The notes under the pieces were generated by a model. The model was not told where the DNA came from, made no database searches, and saw nothing but the letters and a program-made list of their open reading frames with translations. Of a stretch of DNA of 40,918 nt, positions 6,467 through 14,117 are shown piece by piece. The stretch spans positions 1 to 40,918 of IMG/VR virus record IMGVR_UViG_3300033180_000003, one strand, 5' to 3'. The number at the start of each line of letters is the position of its first letter. Within the stretch, counting starts at the first letter, position 1. A program made the position numbers and the translations under genes. The DNA comes from a virus.

Positions 6467-7260
6467 GCGGCCATCTCCTTCGAGTGGCCGATGATGAGTA
6501 GGCCGGCGTATTCGGCGACCTGCGGCACTACCGCGTTTCCGAGGGCTCTAAGTCTGTCCACCCGGTTGGGAACCCCATCAGCCACTCGACCCACGGCGGG
6601 TTCAGTTGGCCAGGTCCCACCGCATTCGGGAGCTGACCAACGAAACCTTGGCCCTTCCAATCGCGAGCAGTCGGCGTCGGCCACGTATCGTGCCTGGCCA
6701 TCGACTCCAATGATTCCCGCACCGCCGCGCCCGGGCTCGGAGACTGATTCGACCCATACGGTTTGGCTGTTGGGGTAGGCAATGCCGAGCCATCGATCGC
6801 GGCGGTGAGGGGCACCGAAGGCGGCAGCTGGTACGCAATCCCAGCGCAGGTCATACCCGACCTCGGCCAAGTCCCCGGCGACGACGTCAAGTCCTCGGCC
6901 AAGGATTGCTGCCACGTTCTCCAACAGGGCGTACCGCGGTCGTAGCTCGCGAATGGCGTGGGCGAAGAAGGTCCAGAGGGACGAACGCTCCCCTTCGATG
7001 ATCCCCGCCCGCTTCCCCGCGTTACTGATGTCCTGGCAAGGGAATCCACCGCAAACAACGTCAACTCCGGGTCTGGGCTGTCCTCGCCACCATTCGACAG
7101 CGGTTCTGACGTCGTCATGCCTCGGTACCTCCGGCCAATGCTTCGCCAACACGCGCTGGCAGTACGGGTCGATCTCCACTTGGCCGACGACGGTCATCCC
7201 GGCCCGCTCCAAACCGAGCTCGAAACCGCCGATTCCCGAAAACAGCGAGAGGACGTTCAC
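6463..7260 (-). CDS. DNA (cytosine-5) methyltransferase
   Basis: Transfers a methyl group from SAM to C5 of cytosine in a short DNA site. Family motifs in order are motif I (LSLFSGIGGFELGLERAG, SAM site), motif IV (CGGFPCQDIS, with the catalytic Cys), motif VI (LLENV), motif VIII (FGAPHRRDRW) and motif X (LRALGNAVVPQ). The 265-residue length is short, with a compact target-recognition region between motifs VIII and X, so the recognition sequence cannot be read. The GTG start at 7260 overlaps the stop of the zinc-ribbon gene (GTGA). No cognate restriction enzyme is adjacent. It probably protects phage DNA from host restriction, as is common for orphan phage methylases. Confidence 0.9.
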   Translation of the reverse strand: MNVLSLFSGIGGFELGLERAGMTVVGQVEIDPYCQRVLAKHWPEVPRHDDVRTAVEWWRGQPRPGVDVVCGGFPCQDISNAGKRAGIIEGERSSLWTFFAHAIRELRPRYALLENVAAILGRGLDVVAGDLAEVGYDLRWDCVPAAAFGAPHRRDRWLGIAYPNSQTVWVESVSEPGRGGAGIIGVDGQARYVADADCSRLEGPRFRWSAPECGGTWPTEPAVGRVADGVPNRVDRLRALGNAVVPQVAEYAGLLIIGHSKEMAA

Positions 7261-7421
7261 CGGTACCACTTCCAGTGACGGAACCGGCGGCAGGAACAAA
7301 GACAACACTCAGCGAGGACATGCCCAGTCCCGTGCTCATGGGCGGTCCGACCGTGCCCGCATTTTTTGCAGGGCTTCACTACCGTGGAAGGGACCACCAA
7401 AACCGGCGCCGAAGTGGTCAT
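7257..7421 (-). CDS. 54-aa zinc-ribbon protein
   Basis: Cys ligands appear as CKKCGHG and then CCLCSC, a compact zinc ribbon with an intervening His-rich loop. It is coupled by four-base overlaps to the metallophosphoesterase gene upstream and the methyltransferase gene downstream, which supports it being translated. It may be an accessory DNA-binding factor. Confidence 0.55.
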   Translation of the reverse strand: MTTSAPVLVVPSTVVKPCKKCGHGRTAHEHGTGHVLAECCLCSCRRFRHWKWYR

Positions 7422-8134
7422 GCGACACGCGCCAACGGTGCGGCGAGGTCCAAGACCAGCCAGGACTTGTCCGGGTTCTCATCGCAGTCCAAGCCTTCGA
7501 CGCGGATGCCGTCGAGGTCGGCGCTGTAGCGGTGGTGGTAGTGCCCGTGGATGAGGATGTCCGGGTCGTGGGTCGTCGCGAGTTCCGTGATCCACCGCCG
7601 GTTCGCGGAGCTGATCTCATCGCCCTTGTAGCCGGGGTTGATGATCGGGCAAGTGCCCTCAGGGGCGTCGTGGGTGAGCAGGACATCGACCACGGTGGCT
7701 TCGAGTGCGCGTTCCTGCTCGAGTCGCGTCGGGAGTTCCTGCGGCCACCACGACGAGCCCTCGACACGCCACTGCTTGTCGATCGAGTAGCCACCACCGA
7801 ACGCCATGAACCGGACGCCGTCCCACTCCCACGTGCACCCGCGCGGCAGGTACGTCAGGCCGTTCGCCATCAGGACCGGCACCGGTGATGCCATGTCCAC
7901 CGCGTCTTCAAGGGCGTCGAAGTTCTCGTGGTTCCCGTCCAGCCAGTACCAGGCGATCCCGGCCTTCGCAGACAACTCGGCGACCTCATCGTCGAAGTCC
8001 GACATGTGCGGCCAGTAGCCGAAGTCCCCTAGCTGCACGATCCGGTCGCACCGTTCCCGGATAGCAACCGCGAGGAGCCGGCGAACGTGCGACAGGTTTC
8101 CGTGAACATCGCCTGCGAACAAGATTCGCGTCAT
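7418..8134 (-). CDS. metallophosphoesterase (calcineurin-like)
   Basis: Carries the full set of metal-binding blocks of the family: GDVHGN near residue 9, LGDFGYWP near 37, GNHEN near 67, a THDAP block near 155, and HGHYHHR near 195. The 238-residue length matches single-domain phosphoesterases that hydrolyse phosphodiester or phosphomonoester bonds with two metal ions. The substrate cannot be told from sequence; nucleotides or nucleic acid are usual. The ATG follows a GGAGAG ribosome site. It sits directly upstream of the zinc-ribbon and methyltransferase genes and overlaps the former. Confidence 0.85.
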   Translation of the reverse strand: MTRILFAGDVHGNLSHVRRLLAVAIRERCDRIVQLGDFGYWPHMSDFDDEVAELSAKAGIAWYWLDGNHENFDALEDAVDMASPVPVLMANGLTYLPRGCTWEWDGVRFMAFGGGYSIDKQWRVEGSSWWPQELPTRLEQERALEATVVDVLLTHDAPEGTCPIINPGYKGDEISSANRRWITELATTHDPDILIHGHYHHRYSADLDGIRVEGLDCDENPDKSWLVLDLAAPLARVA

Positions 8135-8172
8135 TCGTCGCTCTCCTGGGGTTCGTTACGGGACCAGGTCAT
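8131..8172 (-). CDS. 13-aa coupled micro-ORF
   Basis: MTWSRNEPQESDE bridges the stop of the 60-aa gene and the start of the phosphoesterase with ATGA overlaps on both sides, and the phosphoesterase ribosome site lies within it. Its RNEPQ codons sit in a 16-base sequence that recurs at about 8877-8892 in the end of the 137-aa gene. Confidence 0.28.
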   Translation of the reverse strand: MTWSRNEPQESDE

Positions 8173-8351
8173 GCAACACGAGCCAACTTGCACGTCGCCT
8201 CGACCTCATCAGAAAGCCAATCCAGAACTGTCTTCAGACGAGGGGGATCGGCCACCGGCACTGGGCTGGCGTAGCCGCCGATAGACGACGACGTCGTGTA
8301 GGTGATGGTTCCGAGGTTGGTGTAGCCGGAGAAGCCGTTGAAGGACGGCAT
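8169..8351 (-). CDS. hypothetical early protein, 60 aa
   Basis: The N-terminus is rich in Gly, Ser and Thr (FNGFSGYTNLGTITYTTSS), followed by a short helix. Its start shares a base with the stop of the upstream coiled-coil gene. No family recognised. Confidence 0.5.
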   Translation of the reverse strand: MPSFNGFSGYTNLGTITYTTSSSIGGYASPVPVADPPRLKTVLDWLSDEVEATCKLARVA

Positions 8352-8845
8352 CAGACCGGCTCCTTGACCTTGGCTGGCGCTCCGACCCGGCCACTGAGGC
8401 TCGCGTTGATGTTCGGGAGACGCTCAAGGATCTTGCCGAGGATGCCGTCGATCCGCTCGACCTCGCCCTGCAAGTGCTTGCGCTGGAACTCCATCTCGGC
8501 GGCGAAACGCTCCTTGTCTGCCGTCAAGTTTCCTTCGCGGACCTCGAGCTTGGTTTCTCGCTTCGCGTTCTCAACCTCGTGTTCCTGCTTCGTCTTCAGC
8601 AGCCCGACCTTGTGTTCGGTTTCCCGGATCTTGCGGTCGTTATCCTCGACGAGCTTCGCCTTCTCGATCTCCAGATCGGTGATCGTTCGCCGCAGGGTGT
8701 TCACCTGATCGGCGAGGCGGAGGGCGCTGCTCGCGTCGTCACGTTCCTTCCGCAGAGCCCGAACCTCTGACTTCAGGTCGGCGAGTTCGTCGGCGAGACG
8801 CTCCCGCTCAGAGGTCTCTCGTTCCTTCGTCGCGGCAAGCTTCAC
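8351..8845 (-). CDS. coiled-coil protein, 164 aa
   Basis: Almost the whole protein is a long charged coiled coil with Leu/Ile heptads (residues about 5-135), then a Gly/Pro-containing tail (SLSGRVGAPAKVKEPV). Probably an oligomeric scaffold or inhibitor. No enzymatic motif. It overlaps the upstream 137-aa gene by four bases. Confidence 0.6.
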   Translation of the reverse strand: MKLAATKERETSERERLADELADLKSEVRALRKERDDASSALRLADQVNTLRRTITDLEIEKAKLVEDNDRKIRETEHKVGLLKTKQEHEVENAKRETKLEVREGNLTADKERFAAEMEFQRKHLQGEVERIDGILGKILERLPNINASLSGRVGAPAKVKEPV

Positions 8846-9255
8846 AGCGTCTCCATTCCTTGATCAGTTGATGTTTGGGGTTCGTTACGGGCTAGAGCGG
8901 CCAGAGCTTCTTTCGCTTTTTCCATCGCCTCAGACCTCGCCCTGTCCCTCGCTGGGATGTCTTCCTCACGGATATCCCGCGATCGTTGCAACGGCGACCT
9001 AGAGCCACTACGAGGCCACCAGTTACCGTTCTCCGCAAGACGTCCCGGACGTTCCGTGTCCTTATCCGACCAGCACGCCGCCGCCGCCAACTTCACGTCA
9101 AACAGCGACACCGACGACAGGGCCACATCCGACAGCGCGCGGGCAATCGACTCCGGGTCCCAACCGTCACGAGGGTTGTCATCCCGGTCCCGGCCGAACA
9201 GCCACACCGCACCCGACACGAGCTTCGCGACCTCCGCCGCATCCGACGCGTTCAC
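8842..9255 (-). CDS. hypothetical early protein, 137 aa
   Basis: A protein type seen in many actinophage early regions. A helical segment (SIARALSDVALSSVSLFDVKLAAAACW) is followed by PGRLAENGNWWP, then an Arg/Glu-rich helix. The GTG start at 9255 has an AGGAG ribosome site and overlaps the stop of the upstream gene; the longer ATG frame is unlikely. Function unknown. Confidence 0.55.
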   Translation of the reverse strand: MNASDAAEVAKLVSGAVWLFGRDRDDNPRDGWDPESIARALSDVALSSVSLFDVKLAAAACWSDKDTERPGRLAENGNWWPRSGSRSPLQRSRDIREEDIPARDRARSEAMEKAKEALAALARNEPQTSTDQGMETL

Positions 9256-9515
9256 CGAGGACTCCTGCACAGGACGCATTCCCGGTAGGTCACACGCTGG
9301 CCTGCCTCATCAACGTGAAGTCCGAGGCCCTCGTCCCAGTCGTCGAGTAGTGCCATCCCGGCCGCTCGACGCAGGTTCATCAACCGGTCAGCCCAGGACC
9401 GACTCTGGTAGTCGAGCGCCTTGACCGCGTTGTTCACCCAGTCCCGGGCTAGGCCACCCGGCAACGTCTCGTGGTAGTACGCCCGGAGTTCGTCGACGCT
9501 CAGATCGCCGTTCAC
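9252..9515 (-). CDS. hypothetical early protein, 87 aa
   Basis: A helical protein (LSVDELRAYYHETLPGGLARDW...) ending in a CVLC pair. The GTG start overlaps the stop of the upstream HNH gene (GTGA). No family recognised. Confidence 0.5.
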   Translation of the reverse strand: MNGDLSVDELRAYYHETLPGGLARDWVNNAVKALDYQSRSWADRLMNLRRAAGMALLDDWDEGLGLHVDEAGQRVTYRECVLCRSPR

Positions 9516-10168
9516 CGCGCATCCCCACTTGCGCTTGCCCGCTTCGCCTTCTGCTTTTCGACGTACCGCCGCTGTCCCGCCCGTTGGCACACCAAGCAAC
9601 GCCGGTAGCCATCCTTCGTCCAGAAGGTGTTCGCCTCGGTCATCGCGTGGCCTTTGGTGCATTCAGGCTTGCGGGGCGACGGCCGCTTGTTCGCGTTCTG
9701 CTGGCTCCACGTAGCCCAGCGCACGTTCCCTGGCTCGTAGTTGCCGTCGTTGTCGATGCGGTCGATGGAGTGAGCGAGGCTGGGGCGTGGCCCCATGTAC
9801 GCCAGGAATGCGTCGAAAGAGGCCTGCCACTCCGCGCATACCGTGATCCCGCGCCCGCCGTACCTCTCCCACCCAAGGTCTTTCGGATTCAAGCATCGGC
9901 GCTTCATGGATGACCAGATCCGGTATTCGGTCTTGCTACTGCGCCAGCCGTGGAAGTTCTGCTCTAGGTAGTGGTCATGGCACACGCCCGCCTGCTCGCT
10001 TTGAACGGAACAGCTTGGCTCTGAACAAGTAGGTAGCCGAGGTCCACCACGCAGAGGGCGAGAGGCTTGGACCTCGCCGTTGTACCTCAGGCGCGTGTAG
10101 TGCCCGATACACAGTCCCCTAGTAGTCGGAACGCGCTCGCATCCTTCGACCGCGCATTCGTCAGCCAC
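9512..10168 (-). CDS. HNH homing-type endonuclease with N-terminal zinc fingers, 218 aa
   Basis: The N-terminal part has two CxxxxC..C..H knuckle repeats (CAVEGCERVPTTRGLCIGHY and a second copy around CSEPSCSV..GVCHDHY). The core is the HNH block SIDRIDNDGNYEPGNVRWAT with the typical NxxWAT ending. A basic C-terminal tail follows a third Cys set (CLVCQRAG). This is the architecture of mobile HNH nucleases in phages. The GTG start at 10168 has a GGGAGG ribosome site. It may be a homing element inserted after the replication gene. Confidence 0.8.
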   Translation of the reverse strand: MADECAVEGCERVPTTRGLCIGHYTRLRYNGEVQASRPLRGGPRLPTCSEPSCSVQSEQAGVCHDHYLEQNFHGWRSSKTEYRIWSSMKRRCLNPKDLGWERYGGRGITVCAEWQASFDAFLAYMGPRPSLAHSIDRIDNDGNYEPGNVRWATWSQQNANKRPSPRKPECTKGHAMTEANTFWTKDGYRRCLVCQRAGQRRYVEKQKAKRASASGDAR

Positions 10169-10313
10169 GCCCTGTCCTCCCTAGTAGGGAGGGAGCCGGT
10201 TCACGGTCAACCCCAAAGACCGCAGCAACGAGCGGATGGGTCAGGGGTCGGGTTTGATCTTCGCGGCGCAGCTCGGTTTTCCCCAAAGAACGCGAGCACA
10301 GCGCGGCGTTCAT
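10161..10313 (-). CDS. possible 50-aa protein in the gap beside the replication gene
   Basis: An open frame whose ATG overlaps the stop of the replication-like gene (ATGA) and whose stop overlaps the HNH start by eight bases. The product has no motif and is Arg/Pro-rich. The same 140-base stretch holds two copies of CCCCAAAGAMCGC, so it may be a regulatory or origin sequence instead. Confidence 0.3.
   Translation of the reverse strand: MNAALCSRSLGKTELRREDQTRPLTHPLVAAVFGVDREPAPSLLGRTGRG
10211..10293. repeat. two direct copies of CCCCAAAGAMCGC (origin candidate)
   Basis: Near-identical 13-base copies occur at 10211-10223 and 10281-10293, just downstream of the replication-initiation-like gene. 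Iteron-like repeats next to such genes are typical of phage origins, but two copies are few, so this is only a candidate. Confidence 0.25.
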
Positions 10314-10750
10314 TCGCCGACCGCCTGTAGGTAGTTCTTGTCTCTGTCCGAAGGACTAGAGACAGTGGATTGGAGTGGATTGGATAGGACACCGTTTGTC
10401 ACAGGTTCCGTCACGGATTCCGTAACGCGTGACTCACGGTGTTTACGCTGCCGTTCCTTCGACGCGTTACGTCGCTTTGTGACGTCGGCCTTGGATGGGT
10501 TCCAGTCCAAGAAGTCATGGATCTCGAATCCATCGGGACTCGTGTGCCAAACCCCGGCGCCGAGCAGCTCTGTTAGTGCCTTCGACGTGTACCCGACGAG
10601 ACGGGCCGCCCGAGAAGCAACCACCTTGCCGTCAGTCTGGTGCTTCGCGCAGTAGCACAGGCCAGAGACGTGGAGGCGGAACGCTTTGTCCGAGAGAGCT
10701 TCCACCTTCGGGTGATCGGCGAAGTTGTCATCGACTGTGAGCCAGGTCAT
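10310..10750 (-). CDS. replication-initiation-like protein (winged-helix, DnaD/replisome-organiser type)
   Basis: The N-terminal 90 residues (MTWLTVDDNFADHPKVEAL..., FEIHDFLDWNPSKADV) match the pattern of actinophage and actinobacterial proteins that open with a winged-helix domain and are annotated as replication initiators or helicase loaders. The C-terminus is a basic then Ser/Thr-rich tail (KRRNASKERQRKH...). The start at MTWLTV overlaps the stop of the upstream HNH gene (ATGA). It is the only replication-like gene recognised, so the phage probably recruits the host replisome. The C-terminal codons contain the tandem TGGATTGGAGTGGATTGGA. Confidence 0.62.
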   Translation of the reverse strand: MTWLTVDDNFADHPKVEALSDKAFRLHVSGLCYCAKHQTDGKVVASRAARLVGYTSKALTELLGAGVWHTSPDGFEIHDFLDWNPSKADVTKRRNASKERQRKHRESRVTESVTEPVTNGVLSNPLQSTVSSPSDRDKNYLQAVGE

Positions 10751-11154
10751 GAGAGCTTCGCCCCTTTCCGCAGATTGCAACGAGAGTGGGCGACCTGAAG
10801 GTTGTCTAGGTCATCAGTCCCCCCGTGTTTGACAGGGTGGATGTGGTCGATGTGGACATCAGTTGGTTCCACCGCGCCGCCGCAAAGACGACATCTGTGG
10901 CCGTCGCGTGCGATGACAGCCGAACGAACAACCGAGGAGAGGGATCGACTCTCCCCAGGGTTACGGCCTCGCCGCCAGTGCCACTCGTACCAGGCCCGGC
11001 TTTCGATCCAGGCGATCGGCTGGTAGCCGGGGCCCATGGCTAGCCATCGCTCGGGAGGATGCGGGAGCGCAGCGAGACGATCGATCTCCGCGCGCATGTC
11101 TACGGGGAACCCCTCCAACGGAAATGCCTGCTTTTGCCGGAGCGATGGACTCAT
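10747..11154 (-). CDS. HNH endonuclease, 135 aa
   Basis: Classic HNH core: RDGHRCRLCGGAV with a CxxC knuckle, VHIDHIHPVKHGG with the catalytic His, and LDNLQVAHSRCNLRKG with the Asn/His helix. The N-terminal region (ERWLAMGPGYQPIAWIESRAWYEWHW) is an extra module of about 60 residues. It lies between the replication-like gene and an HTH gene. It may be recombination-related or a mobile nuclease. Confidence 0.85.
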   Translation of the reverse strand: MSPSLRQKQAFPLEGFPVDMRAEIDRLAALPHPPERWLAMGPGYQPIAWIESRAWYEWHWRRGRNPGESRSLSSVVRSAVIARDGHRCRLCGGAVEPTDVHIDHIHPVKHGGTDDLDNLQVAHSRCNLRKGAKLS

Positions 11155-11606
11155 CAGACGGCCACCGTGTAGCGCGTCGACTTGATGCCGGTGGTCCGCT
11201 CAAGGTCGGCCGATCCGCGGCCAGATTGCTTCCAGCGGCGCGCTATCTCTGCCCTCTCGTTCTTTGTGAGTCGTACGGTTTTGTCGCCCCGCATCCGGCG
11301 TTCGATCGCGACCTCATCGAAGTGGGTCAACGATCGGACGAGGTCGGCTCGGCGCTGCTCCACGACCGTCAACGGGACCGGTGGGGAACATCGTTCGGTC
11401 CAGCGCAGCAGGGTGCGGACGGGCTTGGACACGTCCACCATCGCCGCCAGGGCAACGGCGATCGCCGCAAGGTCAGGCCGGGTGAGGATCTCGGCGACTG
11501 TCCGGCTGTCAAAGTCCCGGACCGCACAGGCCAGTGACGTTGCTGCCTCGATCGCTTCTGGTGGCAGGAAATCCCCGTAGTCCTCCCACGACACGGCGGC
11601 GGTCAC
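11154..11606 (-). CDS. hypothetical HTH-containing early protein, 150 aa
   Basis: The C-terminal 35 residues (LTKNERAEIARRWKQSGRGSADLERTTG) look like a helix-turn-helix of the resolvase/sigma-like sort. The N-terminal two thirds are helical. The GTG start overlaps the stop of the upstream HNH gene (GTGA). Probably DNA-binding; its role is unknown, though it sits among recombination genes. Confidence 0.55.
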   Translation of the reverse strand: MTAAVSWEDYGDFLPPEAIEAATSLACAVRDFDSRTVAEILTRPDLAAIAVALAAMVDVSKPVRTLLRWTERCSPPVPLTVVEQRRADLVRSLTHFDEVAIERRMRGDKTVRLTKNERAEIARRWKQSGRGSADLERTTGIKSTRYTVAV

Positions 11607-12019
11607 GCGACGTCCCCGCGGTGGCCGTTGCGGTCCTCGGAGTAGCCGTTCGCCTTCGCCCACATCGGATGTTCAGTGACATAGGCGTGATGCTCGGCGC
11701 ACAAAGCGAGCCAGTGGGCGTCGTCGAGGAGGTCGGCGCCGACCCGGCCGCGCATGTGGTGCAACTGCAACGGCGGGCCGATGCCGCACCAGGCGCATAC
11801 CTGGCCGTCGAGCCACACCGGGCGGCGCTTCGCCAGTTTTCGTTCCTCAGCAGCGCGGCTCGGTGTGTTCTTACGGAGTGACCTGCGGGAGGTGAGGGCG
11901 CCAACAGGGCTAAGACGGGCCTTCCCCGACCCCAGACGTCGCTCTACTGATCCCACCTCCCGCAGGGGCTTGGAGGAACGCAACGGGGTTATGCGAGGCG
12001 GCATAGGTGAGCGCTTCAC
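11603..12019 (-). CDS. HNH endonuclease (NinG/Rap-like context), 138 aa
   Basis: A basic N-terminal region rich in Arg/Lys/Pro (MKRSPMPPR...) precedes a compact nuclease core: [19 protein letters not shown] with a CxxC and a double His, and [14 protein letters not shown]. This matches the short recombination-associated HNH proteins of the NinG/Rap kind, which act on branched DNA with phage annealing proteins. The ERF annealing gene is three genes upstream, supporting a recombination role. Confidence 0.75.
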   Translation of the reverse strand: MKRSPMPPRITPLRSSKPLREVGSVERRLGSGKARLSPVGALTSRRSLRKNTPSRAAEERKLAKRRPVWLDGQVCAWCGIGPPLQLHHMRGRVGADLLDDAHWLALCAEHHAYVTEHPMWAKANGYSEDRNGHRGDVA

Positions 12020-12675
12020 GCGACCACATCGCCGAAGTCGAGGACGTCCTGCGCTAGGCGCTTCGCCGCGATCTCGCAGTACCGTTCGTCGATCTCCACG
12101 CCGATCGCTCTGCGGCCCTGGAGCTTTGCCGCTACGAGAGTGCTACCCGACCCCGCGAATGGGTCCGCTATAGCGCCGTCAGGGGCCGGGAAGATGAGTG
12201 CCTGAAGCAGCGCGACGGGTTTCGCGTGGGGGTGATCCCCATTCGCGTAGGCGTTCAGGCTGCCTCGGGTGCGTAGGACCGCGCTGCGTTGCGCGGGGCC
12301 TTGCGGCCAGTCGCCGAGTAGGTAGATCGGTTCCCAGTCGCGGCGCCACCCGCCGACCGAACCGAAAATCCCCGCGTCGGGCGGCTTCGCCCAGACGAGA
12401 GTTTGTTTCGTGCCCCTCGGACGTTCTGCGGTGGGACTGCCGAACACCATCGACGGCTTAGCTCCGAACGCTTTCAGGACGTGATCTCGGGCCGCGGTGT
12501 CCGCGTCGTTAGCGATCCCAAGGTGTTCCCGTCCCCCGTTGTACGCGGGCAGTGTCCAGCCGATCCCGTACGGCGGGTCGGTGACTAGAACATCGGCCGT
12601 CAGCCATTCGGTGACCTCCCGGCAGTCCCCGAGGAACAGCGTCACGTGATCGTCGGTGTAGTACGGGGCGGTCAC
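12016..12675 (-). CDS. DNA methyltransferase, N6-adenine/N4-cytosine class
   Basis: Order of motifs is the beta class: catalytic DPPYGIG (motif IV) near residue 33, then the helical and target region, [12 protein letters not shown] (motif X) near residue 148, and [15 protein letters not shown] (motif I, SAM site) near residue 168, ending with [16 protein letters not shown]. The 219-residue length is normal for small phage methylases. Sequence alone does not decide between adenine and N4-cytosine, although DPPY is most often adenine. It overlaps both neighbours by four bases. Likely role: escape from host restriction. Confidence 0.9.
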   Translation of the reverse strand: MTAPYYTDDHVTLFLGDCREVTEWLTADVLVTDPPYGIGWTLPAYNGGREHLGIANDADTAARDHVLKAFGAKPSMVFGSPTAERPRGTKQTLVWAKPPDAGIFGSVGGWRRDWEPIYLLGDWPQGPAQRSAVLRTRGSLNAYANGDHPHAKPVALLQALIFPAPDGAIADPFAGSGSTLVAAKLQGRRAIGVEIDERYCEIAAKRLAQDVLDFGDVVA

Positions 12676-13001
12676 TCCTCACCTGCTAGGAATGTGAGAG
12701 CCCGCTGACCGGCAGGACTAGACAGGGCGGAACGGCCGAACTTCTCGGTGACCTCGACGCACAAGTCCCCGAGGATTTGCCGTGCCGCAGTCGCTTCGGC
12801 GGCGAACTCCTCCGCGAACTGGCGGGCACTCAGAGCCCGCGCGCACGCGTCCATGTACAGGTCGTTGGACTTCGTCAGAAGGTCCCGGCGTAGCCGCTCC
12901 CCGCTCTCCGAGACGATCCGGCGGGTGGTCGTCAGGTCGAACACTTCACCCGTCGCAGGGTCGATCGCCCACGCCGGATAGAACATCTCCTCCCGGCTCA
13001 T
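12672..13001 (-). CDS. hypothetical protein between annealing and methylase genes, 109 aa
   Basis: A short beta-containing N-terminus ([24 protein letters not shown]) leads into a long charged helix. It overlaps the ERF gene stop (ATGA), so it may act in the recombination module. Not recognised. Confidence 0.5.
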   Translation of the reverse strand: MSREEMFYPAWAIDPATGEVFDLTTTRRIVSESGERLRRDLLTKSNDLYMDACARALSARQFAEEFAAEATAARQILGDLCVEVTEKFGRSALSSPAGQRALTFLAGEE

Positions 13002-13669
13002 AACAGCGGCGCCTGTTCACCCTGGGCGGCTTTCTCCGCCACCAGGTCATCGAGGTATAGGCCCAGTTCGTCCTCGCCCGCGCCCGCAAGCGGGGTGTTG
13101 TAGCGGCGGGTGTAGTCCTCCTCGGCGGTCTGCTTGTCGTGGATACCAATGGCCTGCTGCGCCTGCCACACGCGGCGTTTCAACGACGTCAGCGGGGACA
13201 CTGCCTCGATCGCCCCAGGGCCGTGCGACACGGCGCGTTCATGCGTTGTGGTGTCAGGGTCCGGTTCGTCAGTGGGGATGCAGAGGGCTTGCAGGATCGC
13301 GGTCCGGTACGCCACCGACATCGCCTTGCTCACGGCTTTGTCGCCGCTGTCTGCTGCCTGCCCTGCCGCCGCAACGGCGATGGTGTCCCCGGCCGGACCG
13401 TGGATCGTGTAGTCGACGATCACGGTCACGCCATCCATCAGCGACCCCTTGGCGGTCGTGTACCGCTCGTGTTCCACCGACACCACATGCGATGGGGTGA
13501 ACACAACGCCGTGCTTCCGCAAGGCAGGGCCGACCGCTTGAACGACTGCGTCAACGCCTCGGAAGTTGAACCGCACCGGGCCTTCGGTGACCCGCTGGTC
13601 CTTCCCGACGGCCTGAACCATCTCCATGACAGCGGCAAGTGCTTCTGTGACAGTTGGCTTATCGCTCAC
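12998..13669 (-). CDS. erf: ERF-family single-strand annealing recombinase
   Basis: Residues from about 15 match the ERF superfamily: VRFNFRGVDAVVQAVGPALRKHGVVF, then ERYTTAKG..VTVIVDYTIHGPAGDTI, and GDKAVSKAMSVAYRTAILQALCIP. These proteins form rings that anneal complementary single strands, driving phage recombination and circularisation. The C-terminal 70 residues are a charged, less conserved tail. The GTG start at 13669 overlaps the stop of the upstream gene (GTGA); a much longer in-frame extension is rejected because it covers two other coupled genes. No partner exonuclease was recognised. Confidence 0.85.
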   Translation of the reverse strand: MSDKPTVTEALAAVMEMVQAVGKDQRVTEGPVRFNFRGVDAVVQAVGPALRKHGVVFTPSHVVSVEHERYTTAKGSLMDGVTVIVDYTIHGPAGDTIAVAAAGQAADSGDKAVSKAMSVAYRTAILQALCIPTDEPDPDTTTHERAVSHGPGAIEAVSPLTSLKRRVWQAQQAIGIHDKQTAEEDYTRRYNTPLAGAGEDELGLYLDDLVAEKAAQGEQAPLL

Positions 13670-13911
13670 TCGACACCTGCCACGGCAGCGAAGTGGGCGT
13701 AGTCGATAGCAGCGATCTGAGCCTTCTCCGTGAACTCGCACATGCACGCGTCGCAGGAACCGGCGCCGATACCCGGCCCGGTGTGCAGGGAGTGGTCGTC
13801 GCGGCACCGGCCGGAAACGTCGGCGTTGTCCGGGTCGGTCACGTCCCGCATGACGTCGACGAGTTTCAGGAACGCTGCTGCCGCTTCCTGCCGTTCCTGT
13901 GACGTACTCAC
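13666..13911 (-). CDS. hypothetical early protein, 81 aa
   Basis: A helical N-terminus, then Cys/His residues (GRCRDDHSL, SCDACMCEF) that could bind a metal. It overlaps the ERF gene and the 69-aa gene by four bases each. Unrecognised. Confidence 0.5.
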   Translation of the reverse strand: MSTSQERQEAAAAFLKLVDVMRDVTDPDNADVSGRCRDDHSLHTGPGIGAGSCDACMCEFTEKAQIAAIDYAHFAAVAGVE

Positions 13912-14117
13912 GAGACACCGAGTTCTGGGAGCTTGGGAACAGACGGGGCACCACGAGCACCCCGCACCGTGATCGTGTGGGTGCCGTTACTCGACGCATT
14001 GACGTAGCTCTGGTAGCAGGAACCGGCGGTGATCAGGACGTAGTTGTCCGTGATCTCGCAGCTATCGGATTCGCCCGTCGCCAGGTCCGTTACGACAACA
14101 CGAATCTGCGCGCTCAT
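13908..14117 (-). CDS. hypothetical beta-rich early protein, 69 aa
   Basis: Starts MSAQIRVVVTDLATGESDSCE and continues in short beta strands (NYVLITAGSCYQSYVN, GTHTITVRG). It has two Cys. The ATG overlaps the upstream stop (ATGA). Function unknown. Confidence 0.5.
   Translation of the reverse strand: MSAQIRVVVTDLATGESDSCEITDNYVLITAGSCYQSYVNASSNGTHTITVRGARGAPSVPKLPELGVS

Noticed and set aside
6528-7118. Alternative frame within the methyltransferase gene
   Set aside because: Fully inside the C5 methyltransferase gene, whose motifs I, IV, VI, VIII and X are intact.
12998-13999. 333-residue version of the ERF protein
   Set aside because: The extra N-terminal 110 residues cover other coupled genes and lack the family pattern; the GTG at 13669 overlaps the previous stop.
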